From Nageia nagi (lineage: Eukaryota; Pinophyta), in NCBI GenBank assembly GCA_050084985.1, contig JBITNC010000001.1, positions 72,416,001 through 72,480,000 on the forward strand: 64,000 nucleotides of DNA, in the 5' to 3' direction. Shown here piece by piece: positions 20,222-31,572 of the stretch. Positions within the stretch are counted from its first letter, which is position 1; each line of letters opens with the position of its first letter. The notes beneath the pieces were generated by a model. The model saw only the letters and a program-made list of their open reading frames with translations, had not been told where the DNA came from and ran no database searches. The position numbers and the translations under genes were made by a program.

Positions 20222-23200
20222 CTATGGCAAGTGCATCTGCAATTCTTCATCTTTTTTGTTGTAGAAATCCAAGATGTAGTGGGAAGTGCATTCCATTTGA
20301 AATTTCCAAATGGTTAAGTTTTGTTGATTTTCAATGTGGGTTCCTGCTCTCAATAGATTTACATCGTTGGTGAAAATGAGCTTTCGGACAGTATTTTGAA
20401 CTTCTTGGATCACGAGCTCAACACGCCTTGACTTCCATCTTCATTAATGAACCCGATCAACTGTACAAACTGACTCAACTAAAAAGTTATAGTGAACAAC
20501 AGATTGTCCCTTGCCTTAGTGAGATTAGTGCATTCTCTTGCCACGAACCTTAGCCAACATAAATGGTAGGTGAACTCTGGCAATTTTGAATTTGGTTTGC
20601 TTGCCCTGCAGACATTTTCCTTAGGTTTTGGATAGTGTGCTCATGATTATGAAAATCCTACAATAACTAGGAAACGACTGCGTTCATATTCTCTTTTGCC
20701 TTATGTTCATCCATGAGGCTAGCCATCTAGAGTAAAAGTTCATAGACTATCCTCATTATGCCATTAACTAGGATCTCCTCGGTTGATGTCACACCAATTT
20801 TCAATGAGGCTTGCACCTTGACATCTTCAATGGACATTTTGGCAGCTTCTATCTCCTTCACCAATTTTTTTTACCAACCATCTCCTTTTCAGCTCCTTGA
20901 TTTTACACTCGCTTTTAATGCCTTGATTGACCATCTCATCCACATTATAATTGATGGCGTGCTTACATTCTACCCACCCAATTTTCTTGACTTTGAACTC
21001 CTTGGTGTGGACTCGCACATCTTGTAAATGTTGAGGATGTTTCTTCTTAGAATAGCATCTGTTGATGGTCATCGCATCCTTTTTCATGGATACGAAGGTA
21101 TCTATTTCTTCAATTGGAGAATCCTCAGAGGCATTCTCCATCCTTTGGCTATATTCTTCTTTATCACTACAACAACTCATCTGGAGGTCTTTGATGACTG
21201 CGTCAATATGAAAATCATACTTTTGTGGACCAGAACTTGATGCAATATTGGCCATGGTAGTGTGCATGTTAGTGGTGGGAATTCTCTAGGGATCTCCTCG
21301 ATTCTCAACTATTGGCTCTTGACTTCAACTGGCTTATCTTTGATCTTTAATGGTTTATGGTTGCCATGCTCTAGTTGTTTTCTCTTCTTTCTTTGGTCTT
21401 CCTCTCGCCTTTGTCTTCTTCATCTCCTCCATCTCCTCTGGCTGTATAAGCCTTGCTTAGATTAGAGGGCTTACTAGGGGTTGTTTTGGAAACTCCTTCT
21501 TTGGGGATGACCTCCTTTTCCTCCTTGGAGTGGTGGACTCAGAGGAGGTAGCCTTGTTCACAGGTATCGATCCAGTAGGTAAAGTCTCGCTAACCTTCTT
21601 TGTTTCGGATTTTCCTTCAATGTCTACAATTTGGGTATCTTCAGTACCAGGTTGCGAGTCTTCATCATCCTGATGCTCTCTTTTAGTTTCTCCCTCTTCT
21701 TCTCCTGAACTAGATTCAAATGAGCCGAAAGATTCATACGATGTCTTAGAATCTAAAGGTGAACTTGAGTGTCAGGCTCTTCAGGTTGGTTTATTGTGGG
21801 TGTATTTTGGATATTGGTTTGGTTTCTGCTTCAATAGGCTCTAGGTATTCAATTCCTACATATTCTTCAACAGGCGTCACAAGACTTGGGAGAGCCAAGG
21901 GATATTCCACCCAAACTGGTACTATGGGCATCATGGGGACGTTCTTTGGGTGGCATTCTCAAGCTGTTGGAGTGGGAAATCAAGATACCCCATTTCTGCC
22001 ATGATATGGACGTATTTGGTGATTTCTTTGATAAGGAGTGGATTTCGGGTCTAGTTCTGCCCAAAGTGGCATATTCTCCTATTCCTCCTTGGTGTCTTCT
22101 TACTCTTGAAGAGGAGGTGGATTTCTCAACCGGGCTATGTGAGGCTCACTCAAATTTTGGATTCTTTTATTGATCCGGCCTTCAACCGCCAACACTTGAT
22201 GTACTTTCTTGAATTTGCTTTTCCTCTCTCCTATTCCTGTACCTTTCCTTGTCTCCTAGAGGTCTATGCTCATAGGTTATAGGGTTTATGAAAACTTGCC
22301 TATAAAAGACTTGCATTCTCCCTTCAGGGTCATAATGGGAAGTACCTGTTCCTACTAAAACAGTAGTAAGAACAGGTGTATTCCACAATGGTAATGGGGA
22401 GATTTATTGTAGCAAAATTCCATGAGAATCAACCGATTACTAGCATAGCGGGGTAGGAGATAAGGCTTGACTTCGGAACCATAGATCCACATGTATGTGT
22501 GTGAGGGGTCTTCCAAAAAGTAACTGCATGCCCCCGGATGGCTTGTACTTTAGAGTTAGAAATTCTCTTCACCATTTGTTTCCCTTTAATGTCCTTGTAT
22601 ATCTGATACTCCCATCCATCATTCCTCATGGCATAGTAATCCCATTTGGACTCCATCCACCACTTGGGATAAGCTTTCCATATAGGTTTTTCAGGATTGT
22701 TCAGGATTTCCATATCTGCATGTGTCAATTTCTGATTTTTTCCACTAAGGAGGAGGTATATGAGGTAGGAATTCATATAAAACTTCTTTGAGGAGCCGAT
22801 ATGAGCCAATTGGAAGAACAGGGAGTTACTTATCACCATGCTCCACTTAATCCTTTGCTTGTTCCCGATCACAACTATGAATCCGGTGAATTCGTTCCTG
22901 AATTTGTAGTCATCCTCTTTGCTAGTGACTCGAGACATCATGCTAATGATTCTCGAAATTGTGGGATAGAAGTTTTGTCTCTTTGCATTGATCAACTTAT
23001 TCCCCGAAAACTCCTTGCTTTTGTTTTCGAGCCAATCCCTAATGAGGTCTTTGACTCATTGAGATTTCTCATAGTAGTCTAGAGAGTCCTTTTCAGTGTA
23101 GACAACTCCATTGCTCCACTTAAAGGCCTCCTCGATGCCTTGTGGAGAGAAATGGAGGATCTTCTTGCAATCTATATCATAAAGGGCATGGTCTTTGAAG

Positions 23201-23520
23201 TTGGCATGCCTACCCACTTCATAGCACAATTTAGGGAAAGGTGTGGCAAAGGGGATCAAGGTGGCTGAGGCTAAACTGAATGTGCATATGAACTCTTTGA
23301 GCATCTGATTCTTGCTTAATTCATTGATGGAATGCAACAAACGATTGGGATCGGTGTGTGACCATTAAGTGTCCCGGATATTTGAGAGGTTGTTTTTGAA
23401 TTTTGCTTCCTTCAGCAGATCTTTAGGATTTTCTTTGGCAATGTCAATTTGGCTAGGCTCAGTCAATCTAGCTAGCTGAAGTTCCCGAGTATTTCTTAAT
23501 TTGGAGTTTTTCTTTGACAT
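20222..23520 (-). pseudogene. ORF B, longest copy of the extra-ORF family (about 1,100 codons with frameshifts)
   Basis: Starts at the Met at 23520 (MSKKNSK). Blocks on the minus strand, in order: 23340-23056 (TLIPFATPFPKLCYEVGRH and GIEEAFKW), 22995-22429 (KFRNEFTGFIV, NSYLIYLLL, YPKWWMESKW, NDGWEYQIYKDIKG), a low-complexity Ser/Glu/Pro-rich middle (22.2-21.3 kb), 21267-20827 (DTFVSMKKDA, then CYSKKKHPQ and a coiled-coil-like Lys/Glu stretch) and 20413-20222 (NLTIWKFQME). The first two blocks match 1836-2664, and the last two match 50740-50990 and 51490-51590. No known domain recognised. The position beside an oppositely oriented LTR start suggests an antisense extra ORF of a Tat-type element. 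Confidence 0.6.
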
Positions 23521-23979
23521 TTTGAAACCTGTAAAGATAAATCAGGTCAGTAGAGAAAGGACTGATTGACACTAGATTGACTAGGGGAGTGGTGGGAAAT
23601 GATGTAAGAGACATATGATACCTGGAAAACTTGTATGCCTTGATAGAGGGGTGTGGAAATGCAAACATACTAGAAGTTTAATGTTTACGACGAAGAGGTG
23701 GTCGGCCTACTTAATGCAACGTCTAGAATGTGCTTTAAACAATTAATGCATGCATACATCCATTTAGCCACCTTATGGTACCCAACTTGTTATGAAGACA
23801 TGCATGAATGCTTGAAGGGCTTGGTCGCACCCAATTTAAAAGTTAATTTTCTAACTTGGATGATGTGACAGATAAGAAAGGTTGACTTTTATGTGACGTG
23901 ACAAAAATGGAGGGACGAGTACTAACATGGACAATAGACAACTACTAAATTGACTAAGACCAAACTTGACATATATTTA

Positions 23980-25400
23980 AGTGTGGGGCCCCTTAAAATG
24001 GGACTTCTTTAATGTGTGAGTGGGCGCAACTCGAAACAAAGATGCAAATGTAACCTTTAGAGATAATGCGACCATGCAACAAAGCATTTGACTTGACCAA
24101 ATTCGATTAAAACTTGCAAACTTTAATGGGCGCACTGTTTTCAAAAGATAGAACCTTATCTTCTTGGAGTCATGCGACCACACGTATTTAAGATGACCAA
24201 TGCAAAGTGAAACCAATGCAAAACTTTAATATTGAAACTAATGAAGAATGCCATGATGTTATTGGAAGGAAAGGTGATCAATGAATATGGACCGTTTAAC
24301 TTTAATGCAAGAAAGGGTGGTCGCATGCTTCAAGAAAATGCAAATGTAACTTGGAAAAACGATGCCATCAACCTTGGAAGGGTAAATGTTTTGCAAAAAA
24401 TTGACTAAGCCCCTTCTTTTATAGCTATCTTGGTTGCCAAATGGCAACGTTTTGGTGGCCAAAGGACAAATTCTCAACAAGTGTCGAATTTCATGCAAGG
24501 CATGTGGTCCGATCGTTCCAAAAGGATGCAAATGTATCTTCTTCAAACCATGCGATCAAGGATAGGGGTGCTAATTTTCACACTTAATAAAAAAAAAATG
24601 AACCGAAAGGTGGTTGCATGCCTCCCAAAAGATGCGAATGTAACATTTTCAAACCATGCGACCAAGCTGAATTATGCCGAAAAGTGGACACTTGATAAAA
24701 AGATGCTTGAATAGAGTGGTTGCACCTTGCTCAAAAGATGGAATGGTATGTTTCTCCAACCATGCGAACAACCTTTTGAGTGTATTGGGCTAACACTTAG
24801 CAAAAACTTTGAAGGCCAATACAAGAAATGGGGTGGTCGCACCCTTTTCATAAGATGAAATTGTAAGTTTTGCCAACCATGCAACAACCTTGGAGCACTA
24901 CGTTGAACCAGCCAAGGTAATAATGAGAGTCTCTTCTCCTTTATACCAACATGTCATGCCAGGTGGCCATGCTAGACAACTAGGATGAAGGTCCAATGAG
25001 GTCAACGTGAGCTTCATGGTGCACGTTCAATGCCAAGATGGAGGTGGTCACACCTTTTCAAAACGATAAAAATGTAACTTTCCTGAAACATGCGACCACT
25101 TTTGGATGAGGCATTTGAGGATACTTAGCCAATTTATAGGCTCTAAAAGTTGAAAGAGGGGTGGTCGCACCTTTTACAAAAGATAGAAATGTAACTTCTC
25201 CAAGACATGCGACCACCTTGAGAGGAATTAAACTTGGTGAAATTTTTCCATTTTACCTTACTGCCTTGAGCTTTAATAGACCCTTTTGAGTGTCATGTGT
25301 CAGTGAAGGGCGACCATTTTAGAAAGAATGATGAGATCATGGTCGCACCTCTTTGATAGAAGGAAATGTATCTTCCCTCAACCATGGACCACTACTTTTT
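23980..25400. repeat. Array of about ten stem-loop units (array B)
   Basis: Each unit of about 55-60 bp reads TGGTCGCAYS, about 38 bp containing AAAAGATRNAAATGTAACTT, then CATGCGACCACC. The outer GGTGGTCGCA and TGCGACCACC are inverted repeats. Good copies lie near 24150, 24320, 24510, 24620, 24735, 24845, 25060, 25180 and 25345. Spacers of 40-130 bp are unrelated. The array lies directly upstream of ORF B and shares its unit sequence with array C. Confidence 0.85.
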
Positions 25401-25623
25401 GATGTGAAAACTTTGTGATTTTGCTTTGTTCCCAAAACATAGCCAAACTTTGTCAGATGCCTGCATTCCCTCGTTCTTTCATTTGTTGCAAGCAAGTATT
25501 CCGGTGAATTTTAAAGTTGCACATCGGGCTTATTGATTAGCTCATCTCTTCACTATGCTTTTCAAAAGGGTCTCTCCTTATTGGGCTCTGTTCTCCACTT
25601 TAGCTGAGGGTCCCCAAATTTCG

Positions 25624-25950
25624 AAAAATTAGGGAGGTGTTGCTTCGACAACAGACTTGCCTTTATAGCAGTCCAAACTTGTCATTATTCCCTAAAAGGT
25701 AGCCGACTAGGATAGAGGGAATAATAAATTATTAAATGGTGCCAAACCTCCCTAATATGGCTGACTTGGACATGGGGGCATAATTCATCTCAATGGCCCT
25801 TTTTCATAGCTTGAATAAATATATAATTTGCCCTTTTTGAGCGTTTGCATTAAAGGCACAAATATAGATATCATAAATACATAATTTGACAAATAAATCA
25901 TTCCTTTTCTAAGTCCTAAAGATCACAATGAATAAGCATGATGGGAGATG
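25624..25950 (+). repeat. Polypurine tract and start of an LTR of the Tat-like element B
   Basis: AAAAATTAGGGAGG (25624-25637) is followed directly by TGTTGCTTCGACAACAG, which has the TG start of an LTR and a TGTTG/CAACA inverted repeat. The flank GAGGGTCCCCAAATTTCG is shared with 47841-47860 and, degenerate, with 45-60. The LTR appears to run plus-ward and to be interrupted or lost near 25950, where hAT-like sequence begins. If this is right, element B is on the plus strand and ORF B is antisense to it. Confidence 0.55.
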
Positions 25951-28250
25951 TTTAGATGTTCCAAATTGGGGACATTCCAAAGGAAGGTACAAGCAGTGGT
26001 AATGCAAAACAAACCAACAAGATTAGCCAACCGCATAACATTTCTATAGGCACTAGTAGTGTAGTGAGGTGTGATTTTTTGTCCCTTGTAGTAGTCTTGG
26101 TCACCAACCCTCACTTGACTCTACATGGAACATGTATAGGGTGCAAGAAGCTAGAAAGGAAGTGGCCGATTTCTAGTATTACTTGACATGCCCTTCAATA
26201 TCGCGAGATCACCATATTGGGAGTACATGGTTAATGTTATTTTAGTTTGTAGTGTTGGGTTCAAAGCACCATCTTACCATGACCTACAAGGCCCTTTTCT
26301 TGAAGAGGTTGCCATAGATATTAAGAAGCTTATTGAGGAGAAAAAAAAGATTTGGAGAATGAAGGGATATAGCATTCTTAGTAATGACTAGACTGATGGA
26401 AGGGGAAGAACATTGTTGATCTTTTTGGTTTCTTATATAGGGTGTCTATTCTTCCTAAAATTAGTAGATGCATCGGTGGAGATAAAAAAATGTTGAGTAT
26501 TTATTTAGCTTGTTGGAGGGAGTCATGCTGGAAGTAGGGCCTGAGAATGTTGTCCAGTAAATTTTGCATCTTACTCTAATTTTATCCATTTCATTTTCAT
26601 TTATTTTGTGCAAGTTATCATTGTTGGATTTAAATTTGTAATAATTAATTCATTTTCATTTATGTTGTGTAGATTATCACAAATAACACTACTTGCATAC
26701 ATCTTAGTAGGGAAAATGATTGAGGAGAGATACCCCACCATTTTTTGGAGTCCTTGTGCTACACATTGCCTTTATTTACTTCTCGAGGACCTTGAAAGAA
26801 TTGGTTGGGTTAAAGAGGTTGTAGATAAAGCTTAAAATATCACCAAATGCATCTACAATCATACATGGGTCCTCAATTTGAAGAAGATAGATTTTACTCA
26901 GATGGACAAGTGCGCATGTAGGGGTTACACGATTTGCTACATCATTTGTTTCATTGGAGAGTGTTTATAACTTAGGAGATGGATTGAAGCAAATGTTTGT
27001 GAGCAATAAGTGGTCAAAATCGAGATATGCATGTGACCTTGACAACAAGAATGTGGAATTGATCATTGATGATGCCTTTTGGGCATCGCATGAGGTTCTT
27101 GAGGTATAATTCTATTTCAACTTTTCCACATTTTTGCTATCAATATTTAAGTTTACTTGAGGTTGAGCTTATTAAATTTTTTATTAATTTAGTTGCATAT
27201 TTTCATTACAGTTTACGAAGCCTTTAGTGAAGGTGTTTGACCTCATGGACTTAGATAAACCTCCTATGGGGTAACTTTATGAGGCGATGGATAGGGATAA
27301 GGAGGCCATACAATCTTATTACCTTCGTGATGAGAGGAAATATCATCCCATTTGGGACATCATTGACCGTAGGTGGTCAAATCAACTACACAAGACTCTA
27401 CACATAGAGTGGTTGTACTTGAACCCAAATTTTTCTACTAAGAGTCTTTTGAGGCAGATGAGGAGGTTACCATAGGTGTTCATTTATGCATTGAGTGTAT
27501 GGTGATTGATGTGGCAACAAGGAACGTAATTATCAAAGATGAGCTTCAAATATATAAGAAAGCAGAAGGCTACATGTTCCAATCCCCATAATGCCTTTAT
27601 GCAAGGACAATTCTAGCTCTAGGTAACAAAATGCATTTTATTTTAGTGAATTGTCCAATTAGTATAACAAGTTAAAAAATTAAAATCTTATTTTTTTCAG
27701 ATTTATGGTGGGAGGATTATGGCGGTAATACGCCAAATCTCAAGAAGTTGGCTATCAAGATCTTATCCCAACTATGTAGGATTTCTGGGTGTCAGCAAAA
27801 CTAGAGAACTTTTGATCATATACATTCAAGGAAATGTAATAAGCTAACCCATGAGTGCTTGAATAATTTGGTTTTTGAGCATTATAACCTTTTCCTTCAT
27901 CATAGATAGATTGAAGGAATTAGTCACAACGTGATAGAGTTTGATGCAATTGATCTAGCTGATCCACAAATTGAATGGTTGTCAAAGATAAAACAAGAAG
28001 AACAAGTCGGAGAATTTAATTTCGCCTTTGAGGATGTTGAATCCTTAGAACAAGAAGCTTTTGCAAGAGGAAAGTGCTGCAACAAAAGCCTCACAAGCAC
28101 AAGAAGAAGGTCCATCAAAAGCAGCAACAATAGTAACCAGGACCCAGACTAGCAAAAGAGAGAGAAAAGGGGCAAATGCACAAAGAAAAGAAGAGAAAAT
28201 AAGTGTTTTGGTTCATGTTTTGTTTTGTAAATTTGGAAATCTTTGATGTA
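25950..28250 (+). pseudogene. Second hAT-type transposase gene, decayed, with introns
   Basis: In order: an N-terminal segment PFNIARSPYWEYMV (26190), DUF659 core (TDGRGRTLLIFLVSY near 26390, broken by a stop just before), IEERYPTIFWSPCATHCLYLLLEDL (26717-26800), a C-terminal region with RDERKYHPIWDIIDRRW (27330-27385), and the dimerisation domain WWEDYGGNTPNLKKLAIKILS (27712-27775). Two clear GT-AG introns interrupt it (about 27107-27211 and 27622-27700). It differs strongly from the hAT element at 7357-13193, so it is another lineage. I found no terminal inverted repeats or target duplication. It could be an old transposon or a decayed domesticated copy. Confidence 0.78.
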
Positions 28251-28388
28251 TTTTCGACATTCAAAATTTAATAGAAAACTCTATAATTTACATTATGTTG
28301 TCACTTGTGTAATATGTTATTAACTTATTTGATGTGGAATGTTGTGTTATTTGATATGCAATATTGAGAGATAGCTAGAAATGAATTG

Positions 28389-28397
28389 TTTAAATGT

Positions 28398-28440
<43 letters not shown>
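28389..28440. repeat. TA dinucleotide repeat
   Basis: About 40 bp of near-perfect (TA)n at 28399-28439. A simple microsatellite. Confidence 0.9.
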
Positions 28441-28441
<1 letters not shown>

Positions 28442-29882
28442 GATGGATTTTTTATTTTTGTTGAGTTTTTTTCCGAGTCAACAACCAAACATTTTTTTGC
28501 CGATTCCAAGCATGACTACTATGCCTCAAACCATTCCTGATGGGGGAAAGTATTTTGCTCAACCTGGAAATTTGACTGACCACTCCCAGCAACTTGAGAT
28601 GGGCTCCTGTTGAGAGTGCACCTTGCCCACTAGATGCTCAGGAGCATTTGCAGATTCTTGCTTAAGTTAGCTGCAGAAACATTTGTTTTGAGTTCCTTTT
28701 TCTCGATCACCTACAGTTTGTCCTGTTAGGGTGCTCACTGTAGGATAGTGGTTTTTATTTCTTCAGAAGTGAAATCAATTCTCCAATGCTTACACATCTA
28801 CCAAATTTCTTGATTTCAAAACTGTTATTGTTGTCCTTTTGGTTAGTTTATTTTTTATGATAAATTTAAATTTTCAATGCTGGCAAATTTAAATTTCCCT
28901 TGAAATTTCTTTTTTAACCATTATATGATGTCAACTTGAGTTCAATTTGTAATTGTACCCCAATCATGTAAATGGCATTACTTTATTTTTTCAACAATGG
29001 AACAGTTTACAAACCCACATTTACCTTCTAAATGTCTGCTCCAAATCTTGTCATGGGCAGTTTGAGTAAATTCTGTATCGAATGTTATTATTCAAATTTC
29101 AGTTAAGTAAATTATTGTGATCTATTAGTTATTTTCCTTTTCAACCTAATAATTCTAGTCATTTGTTTTTTAACTGTTCAGTTATTTGTGTTTTTAGTGC
29201 TTTTAGCTGACACCTTATTCTATCTATAGGACAAAGTTGCTGTTTTTGACATCTATAACTACCATTGTGATCTTTATTTTGAGCAAGTCCCTGGAAGTAA
29301 AATAGAGATATCTTAGTGTGGAATGAATTGGTGTTTCCTCAATATCTTTGCCACACTAGTGGAAGATAAAATCGCTTTCATATTGCTTCTAAGTTTTGAC
29401 CATGCTTTTGGATTCTAGTACCAAAATTGTAACTGTGTTGAATGACATTTTACTCTGGCCATACCAAGAACTCTGTTTTGTATACTTATTTTCCAAACCT
29501 AAATGTATTCTTCCATTCTCAATTGTTGCTTCCTGTGTTTATACTTTGTAGTCATCAAATTAAATCTGAATGGAAAGGGAACTCTAAGATATTATTACCT
29601 TCTTAAAAGTCATTTATTGTAAGATATTCCTGGGTACATGCAGATGATATACTACGTTTTACAGATTGTATTGGGTGCATTTTGATCCCTTATGGAAATA
29701 ATTCTAAGATTTGTTCTGTTTCTTTGTTATTAGATGTATCCATAAATGACATGCTTTTACTCCGCTGTGATATTTTTTCTTAAAAGTTTTAGCAGGTGAG
29801 ATAGTATCTATAATAAGTACTATATTGAACAGATATCCAAAAGAATGAAGTTCTGTTTGGTGATTATCTATATTTTGTGCAG
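28441..29882. other. Intron-like sequence of low repeat content
   Basis: T-rich, with stops in all frames, typical of plant intron sequence. It leads into the exon-like segment at 29883 and ends with a pyrimidine-rich stretch and AG. I see no transposon domain. It may be part of a host gene fragment. Confidence 0.4.
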
Positions 29883-30036
29883 ATATTTATCAGCTTTGAT
29901 TTCTCAATCTTTTTTGGATATTGGATCAGTCTCAAGGATTCTGGACAGCATCATAAAGTTATGTTTGCAGCTTTGTCGTACAATTGAACATTGTGAAGGT
30001 ACTCCAAATGCAGCAGAATTGGAGCAGATTACTGAG
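29883..30036 (+). CDS. Exon-like ORF of unknown identity
   Basis: A 154-bp segment open in the frame YLSALISQSFLDIGSVSR..., ending AELEQITE. It is preceded by TATTTTGTGCAG (acceptor) and followed by GAG|GTTAGTT (donor). Composition and residue use look like a conserved globular or helical protein (SRILDSIIKLCLQLCRTIEH) rather than transposon debris. A further acceptor-like TTTTTTTCAG at about 30206-30215 is followed within 16 bp by the chromovirus LTR at 30231, so a next exon may have been cut by that insertion. I cannot name the protein. Fragment of a host gene or of a captured gene. Confidence 0.45.
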
Positions 30037-30230
30037 GTTAGTTAATTTTTGAATGTGTTAGGTTGTCTTAGCTTGAGCTATAGTTACTCTGAGAAAGAGG
30101 AGATTGATCAGCTCTCTATCCACAGTGGCTTCAGTACTTTAAATTTAAAGATGCTCCCCAGAAATACAGTTTGTTTATGTATTTGATAAAGTTGACTGTC
30201 ATCTATTTTTTTCAGATATCTATAGTATGA

Positions 30231-31536
30231 TGTAACATCCCCTTTGAATAAAAACAAATAAAATTGGAATCCAAGAGATTCCCTTTTGTAAATATTTTAC
30301 TTATTTATTTTATTTGTCATTAGTTACTTGGGATAGAAATATAACGGTCTATTGGACCCACATTGTGAGCCCCAAGAGGGACATTTTCCTTTCAAGCAAG
30401 GGTGTGTTGTTTTATTAATCCTTAAAGCACTTGGAGATCCTAAAACGATTGTGGGAATCCCAAACCTCATGTAACATCTAGAATAGCATATTAAACACCT
30501 ACAACCCAACGTTGGACTTGGGCACTTGCGCCAGCCTTGGGGAAGCTTCTAGAGACCCCCATGTTGGCTCATATAGACACATCAACATCCATACATGACT
30601 CATAGACCTTAGTATTACACCCTGGACCCCACATTGGCATTTATGGCTCCTAGGTATCCACGATTGGGCATGCATGAGCCCTAGGCACCCACGTTGGAGA
30701 TCTTGGGCCTCCAGAAGGCCAACGTTGGATTTTGGAAGTAGGGGATGCTCCTAGGTGAGATCTAGATTCAATAATGTGTTATATAAAGGCAGTGGAGCCT
30801 CATTGCAAGGTTATACTGAATTTGGTATTGAAACCCCTTCTTCTATTCAAAGAATTGGTAGTGTCAAGCACCCTTGGACATGTAGACCAAGGAGAGTCCA
30901 AGAGGTTTGGAGCACCTTTTGACTAGCGGTTGAGGATAAGTGTTCATGCTGTAGGTTGCCTACCCTGAGGCATCCTTAATGGTTTGCACCTTCAAATCCA
31001 TCGATGGTATTCTGAAATTACATTCAATTTCTTGCCAGGAGCTAGGCTGCGAGGGAGCCCTTCAGTGTGGCATCCACAAATCTGGTGGAGTGTGGTTGTT
31101 CTAAAGTGGTGTTCACAATAGTATTCATCCTTGCACATCAATGTGCCCTAGTTGGCTCCTTGGAGGCCAATGTTGAGCCCTCTTGGGCCTAGTATTGTAT
31201 TGATCTCATCATTATTCATTAATCCATCTGTGGCATATTTGGATCTCACTTATTGTGTCATATTGTGATGTGTTGATGCTATTTTACTCCTTTTGGTGTG
31301 ACATCATAATTCTTGGACTATTTTGATGTGCTGTGCTTGATAAATGTGTTCATGAATGTGATGTTGGCTTGTAGAGGTGATATCTTGCTTGAGAGATGCA
31401 TCGTTGGGTTTTTTGGCTCATTGTTTGACTTATTTGATGCCCTAGATCAGTTTGTGGCATGCCTGGATGCTTAGTTTGATATTTATTTGATATTTGCTTG
31501 GCTAATTTCCATGTTGAGAAAATTTCGGATTTTATA
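30231..31536 (+). repeat. 5' LTR of a chromovirus-type gypsy element
   Basis: Begins TGTAACATCCCC, a common start of plant gypsy LTRs, and ends shortly before a degenerate initiator-tRNA-Met primer site (TGGTTATTAGAGTTG at 31538-31552, compare TGGTATCAGAGC). The right boundary is inferred from that site. The sequence contains several direct repeats of the theme 'cacgttggnnnttgggc' around 30510-30740. No second copy of this LTR is visible in the window. Confidence 0.6.
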
Positions 31537-31572
31537 GTGGTTATTAGAGTTGAGATCTTGTTTCCTGTGAAG

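Noticed and set aside
23980-25400. CRISPR-like array (short repeats with unrelated spacers)
   Set aside because: Repeats are degenerate, spacers vary widely in length, there are no cas genes, and the context is a plant retrotransposon.
28399-28439. Matrix attachment region or replication origin from the TA repeat
   Set aside because: A dinucleotide run alone is not evidence for either.
30231-31536. Second LTR for the chromovirus at 44.9-47.8 kb
   Set aside because: No matching sequence lies after 47.8 kb, so this is kept as a single LTR without a partner.
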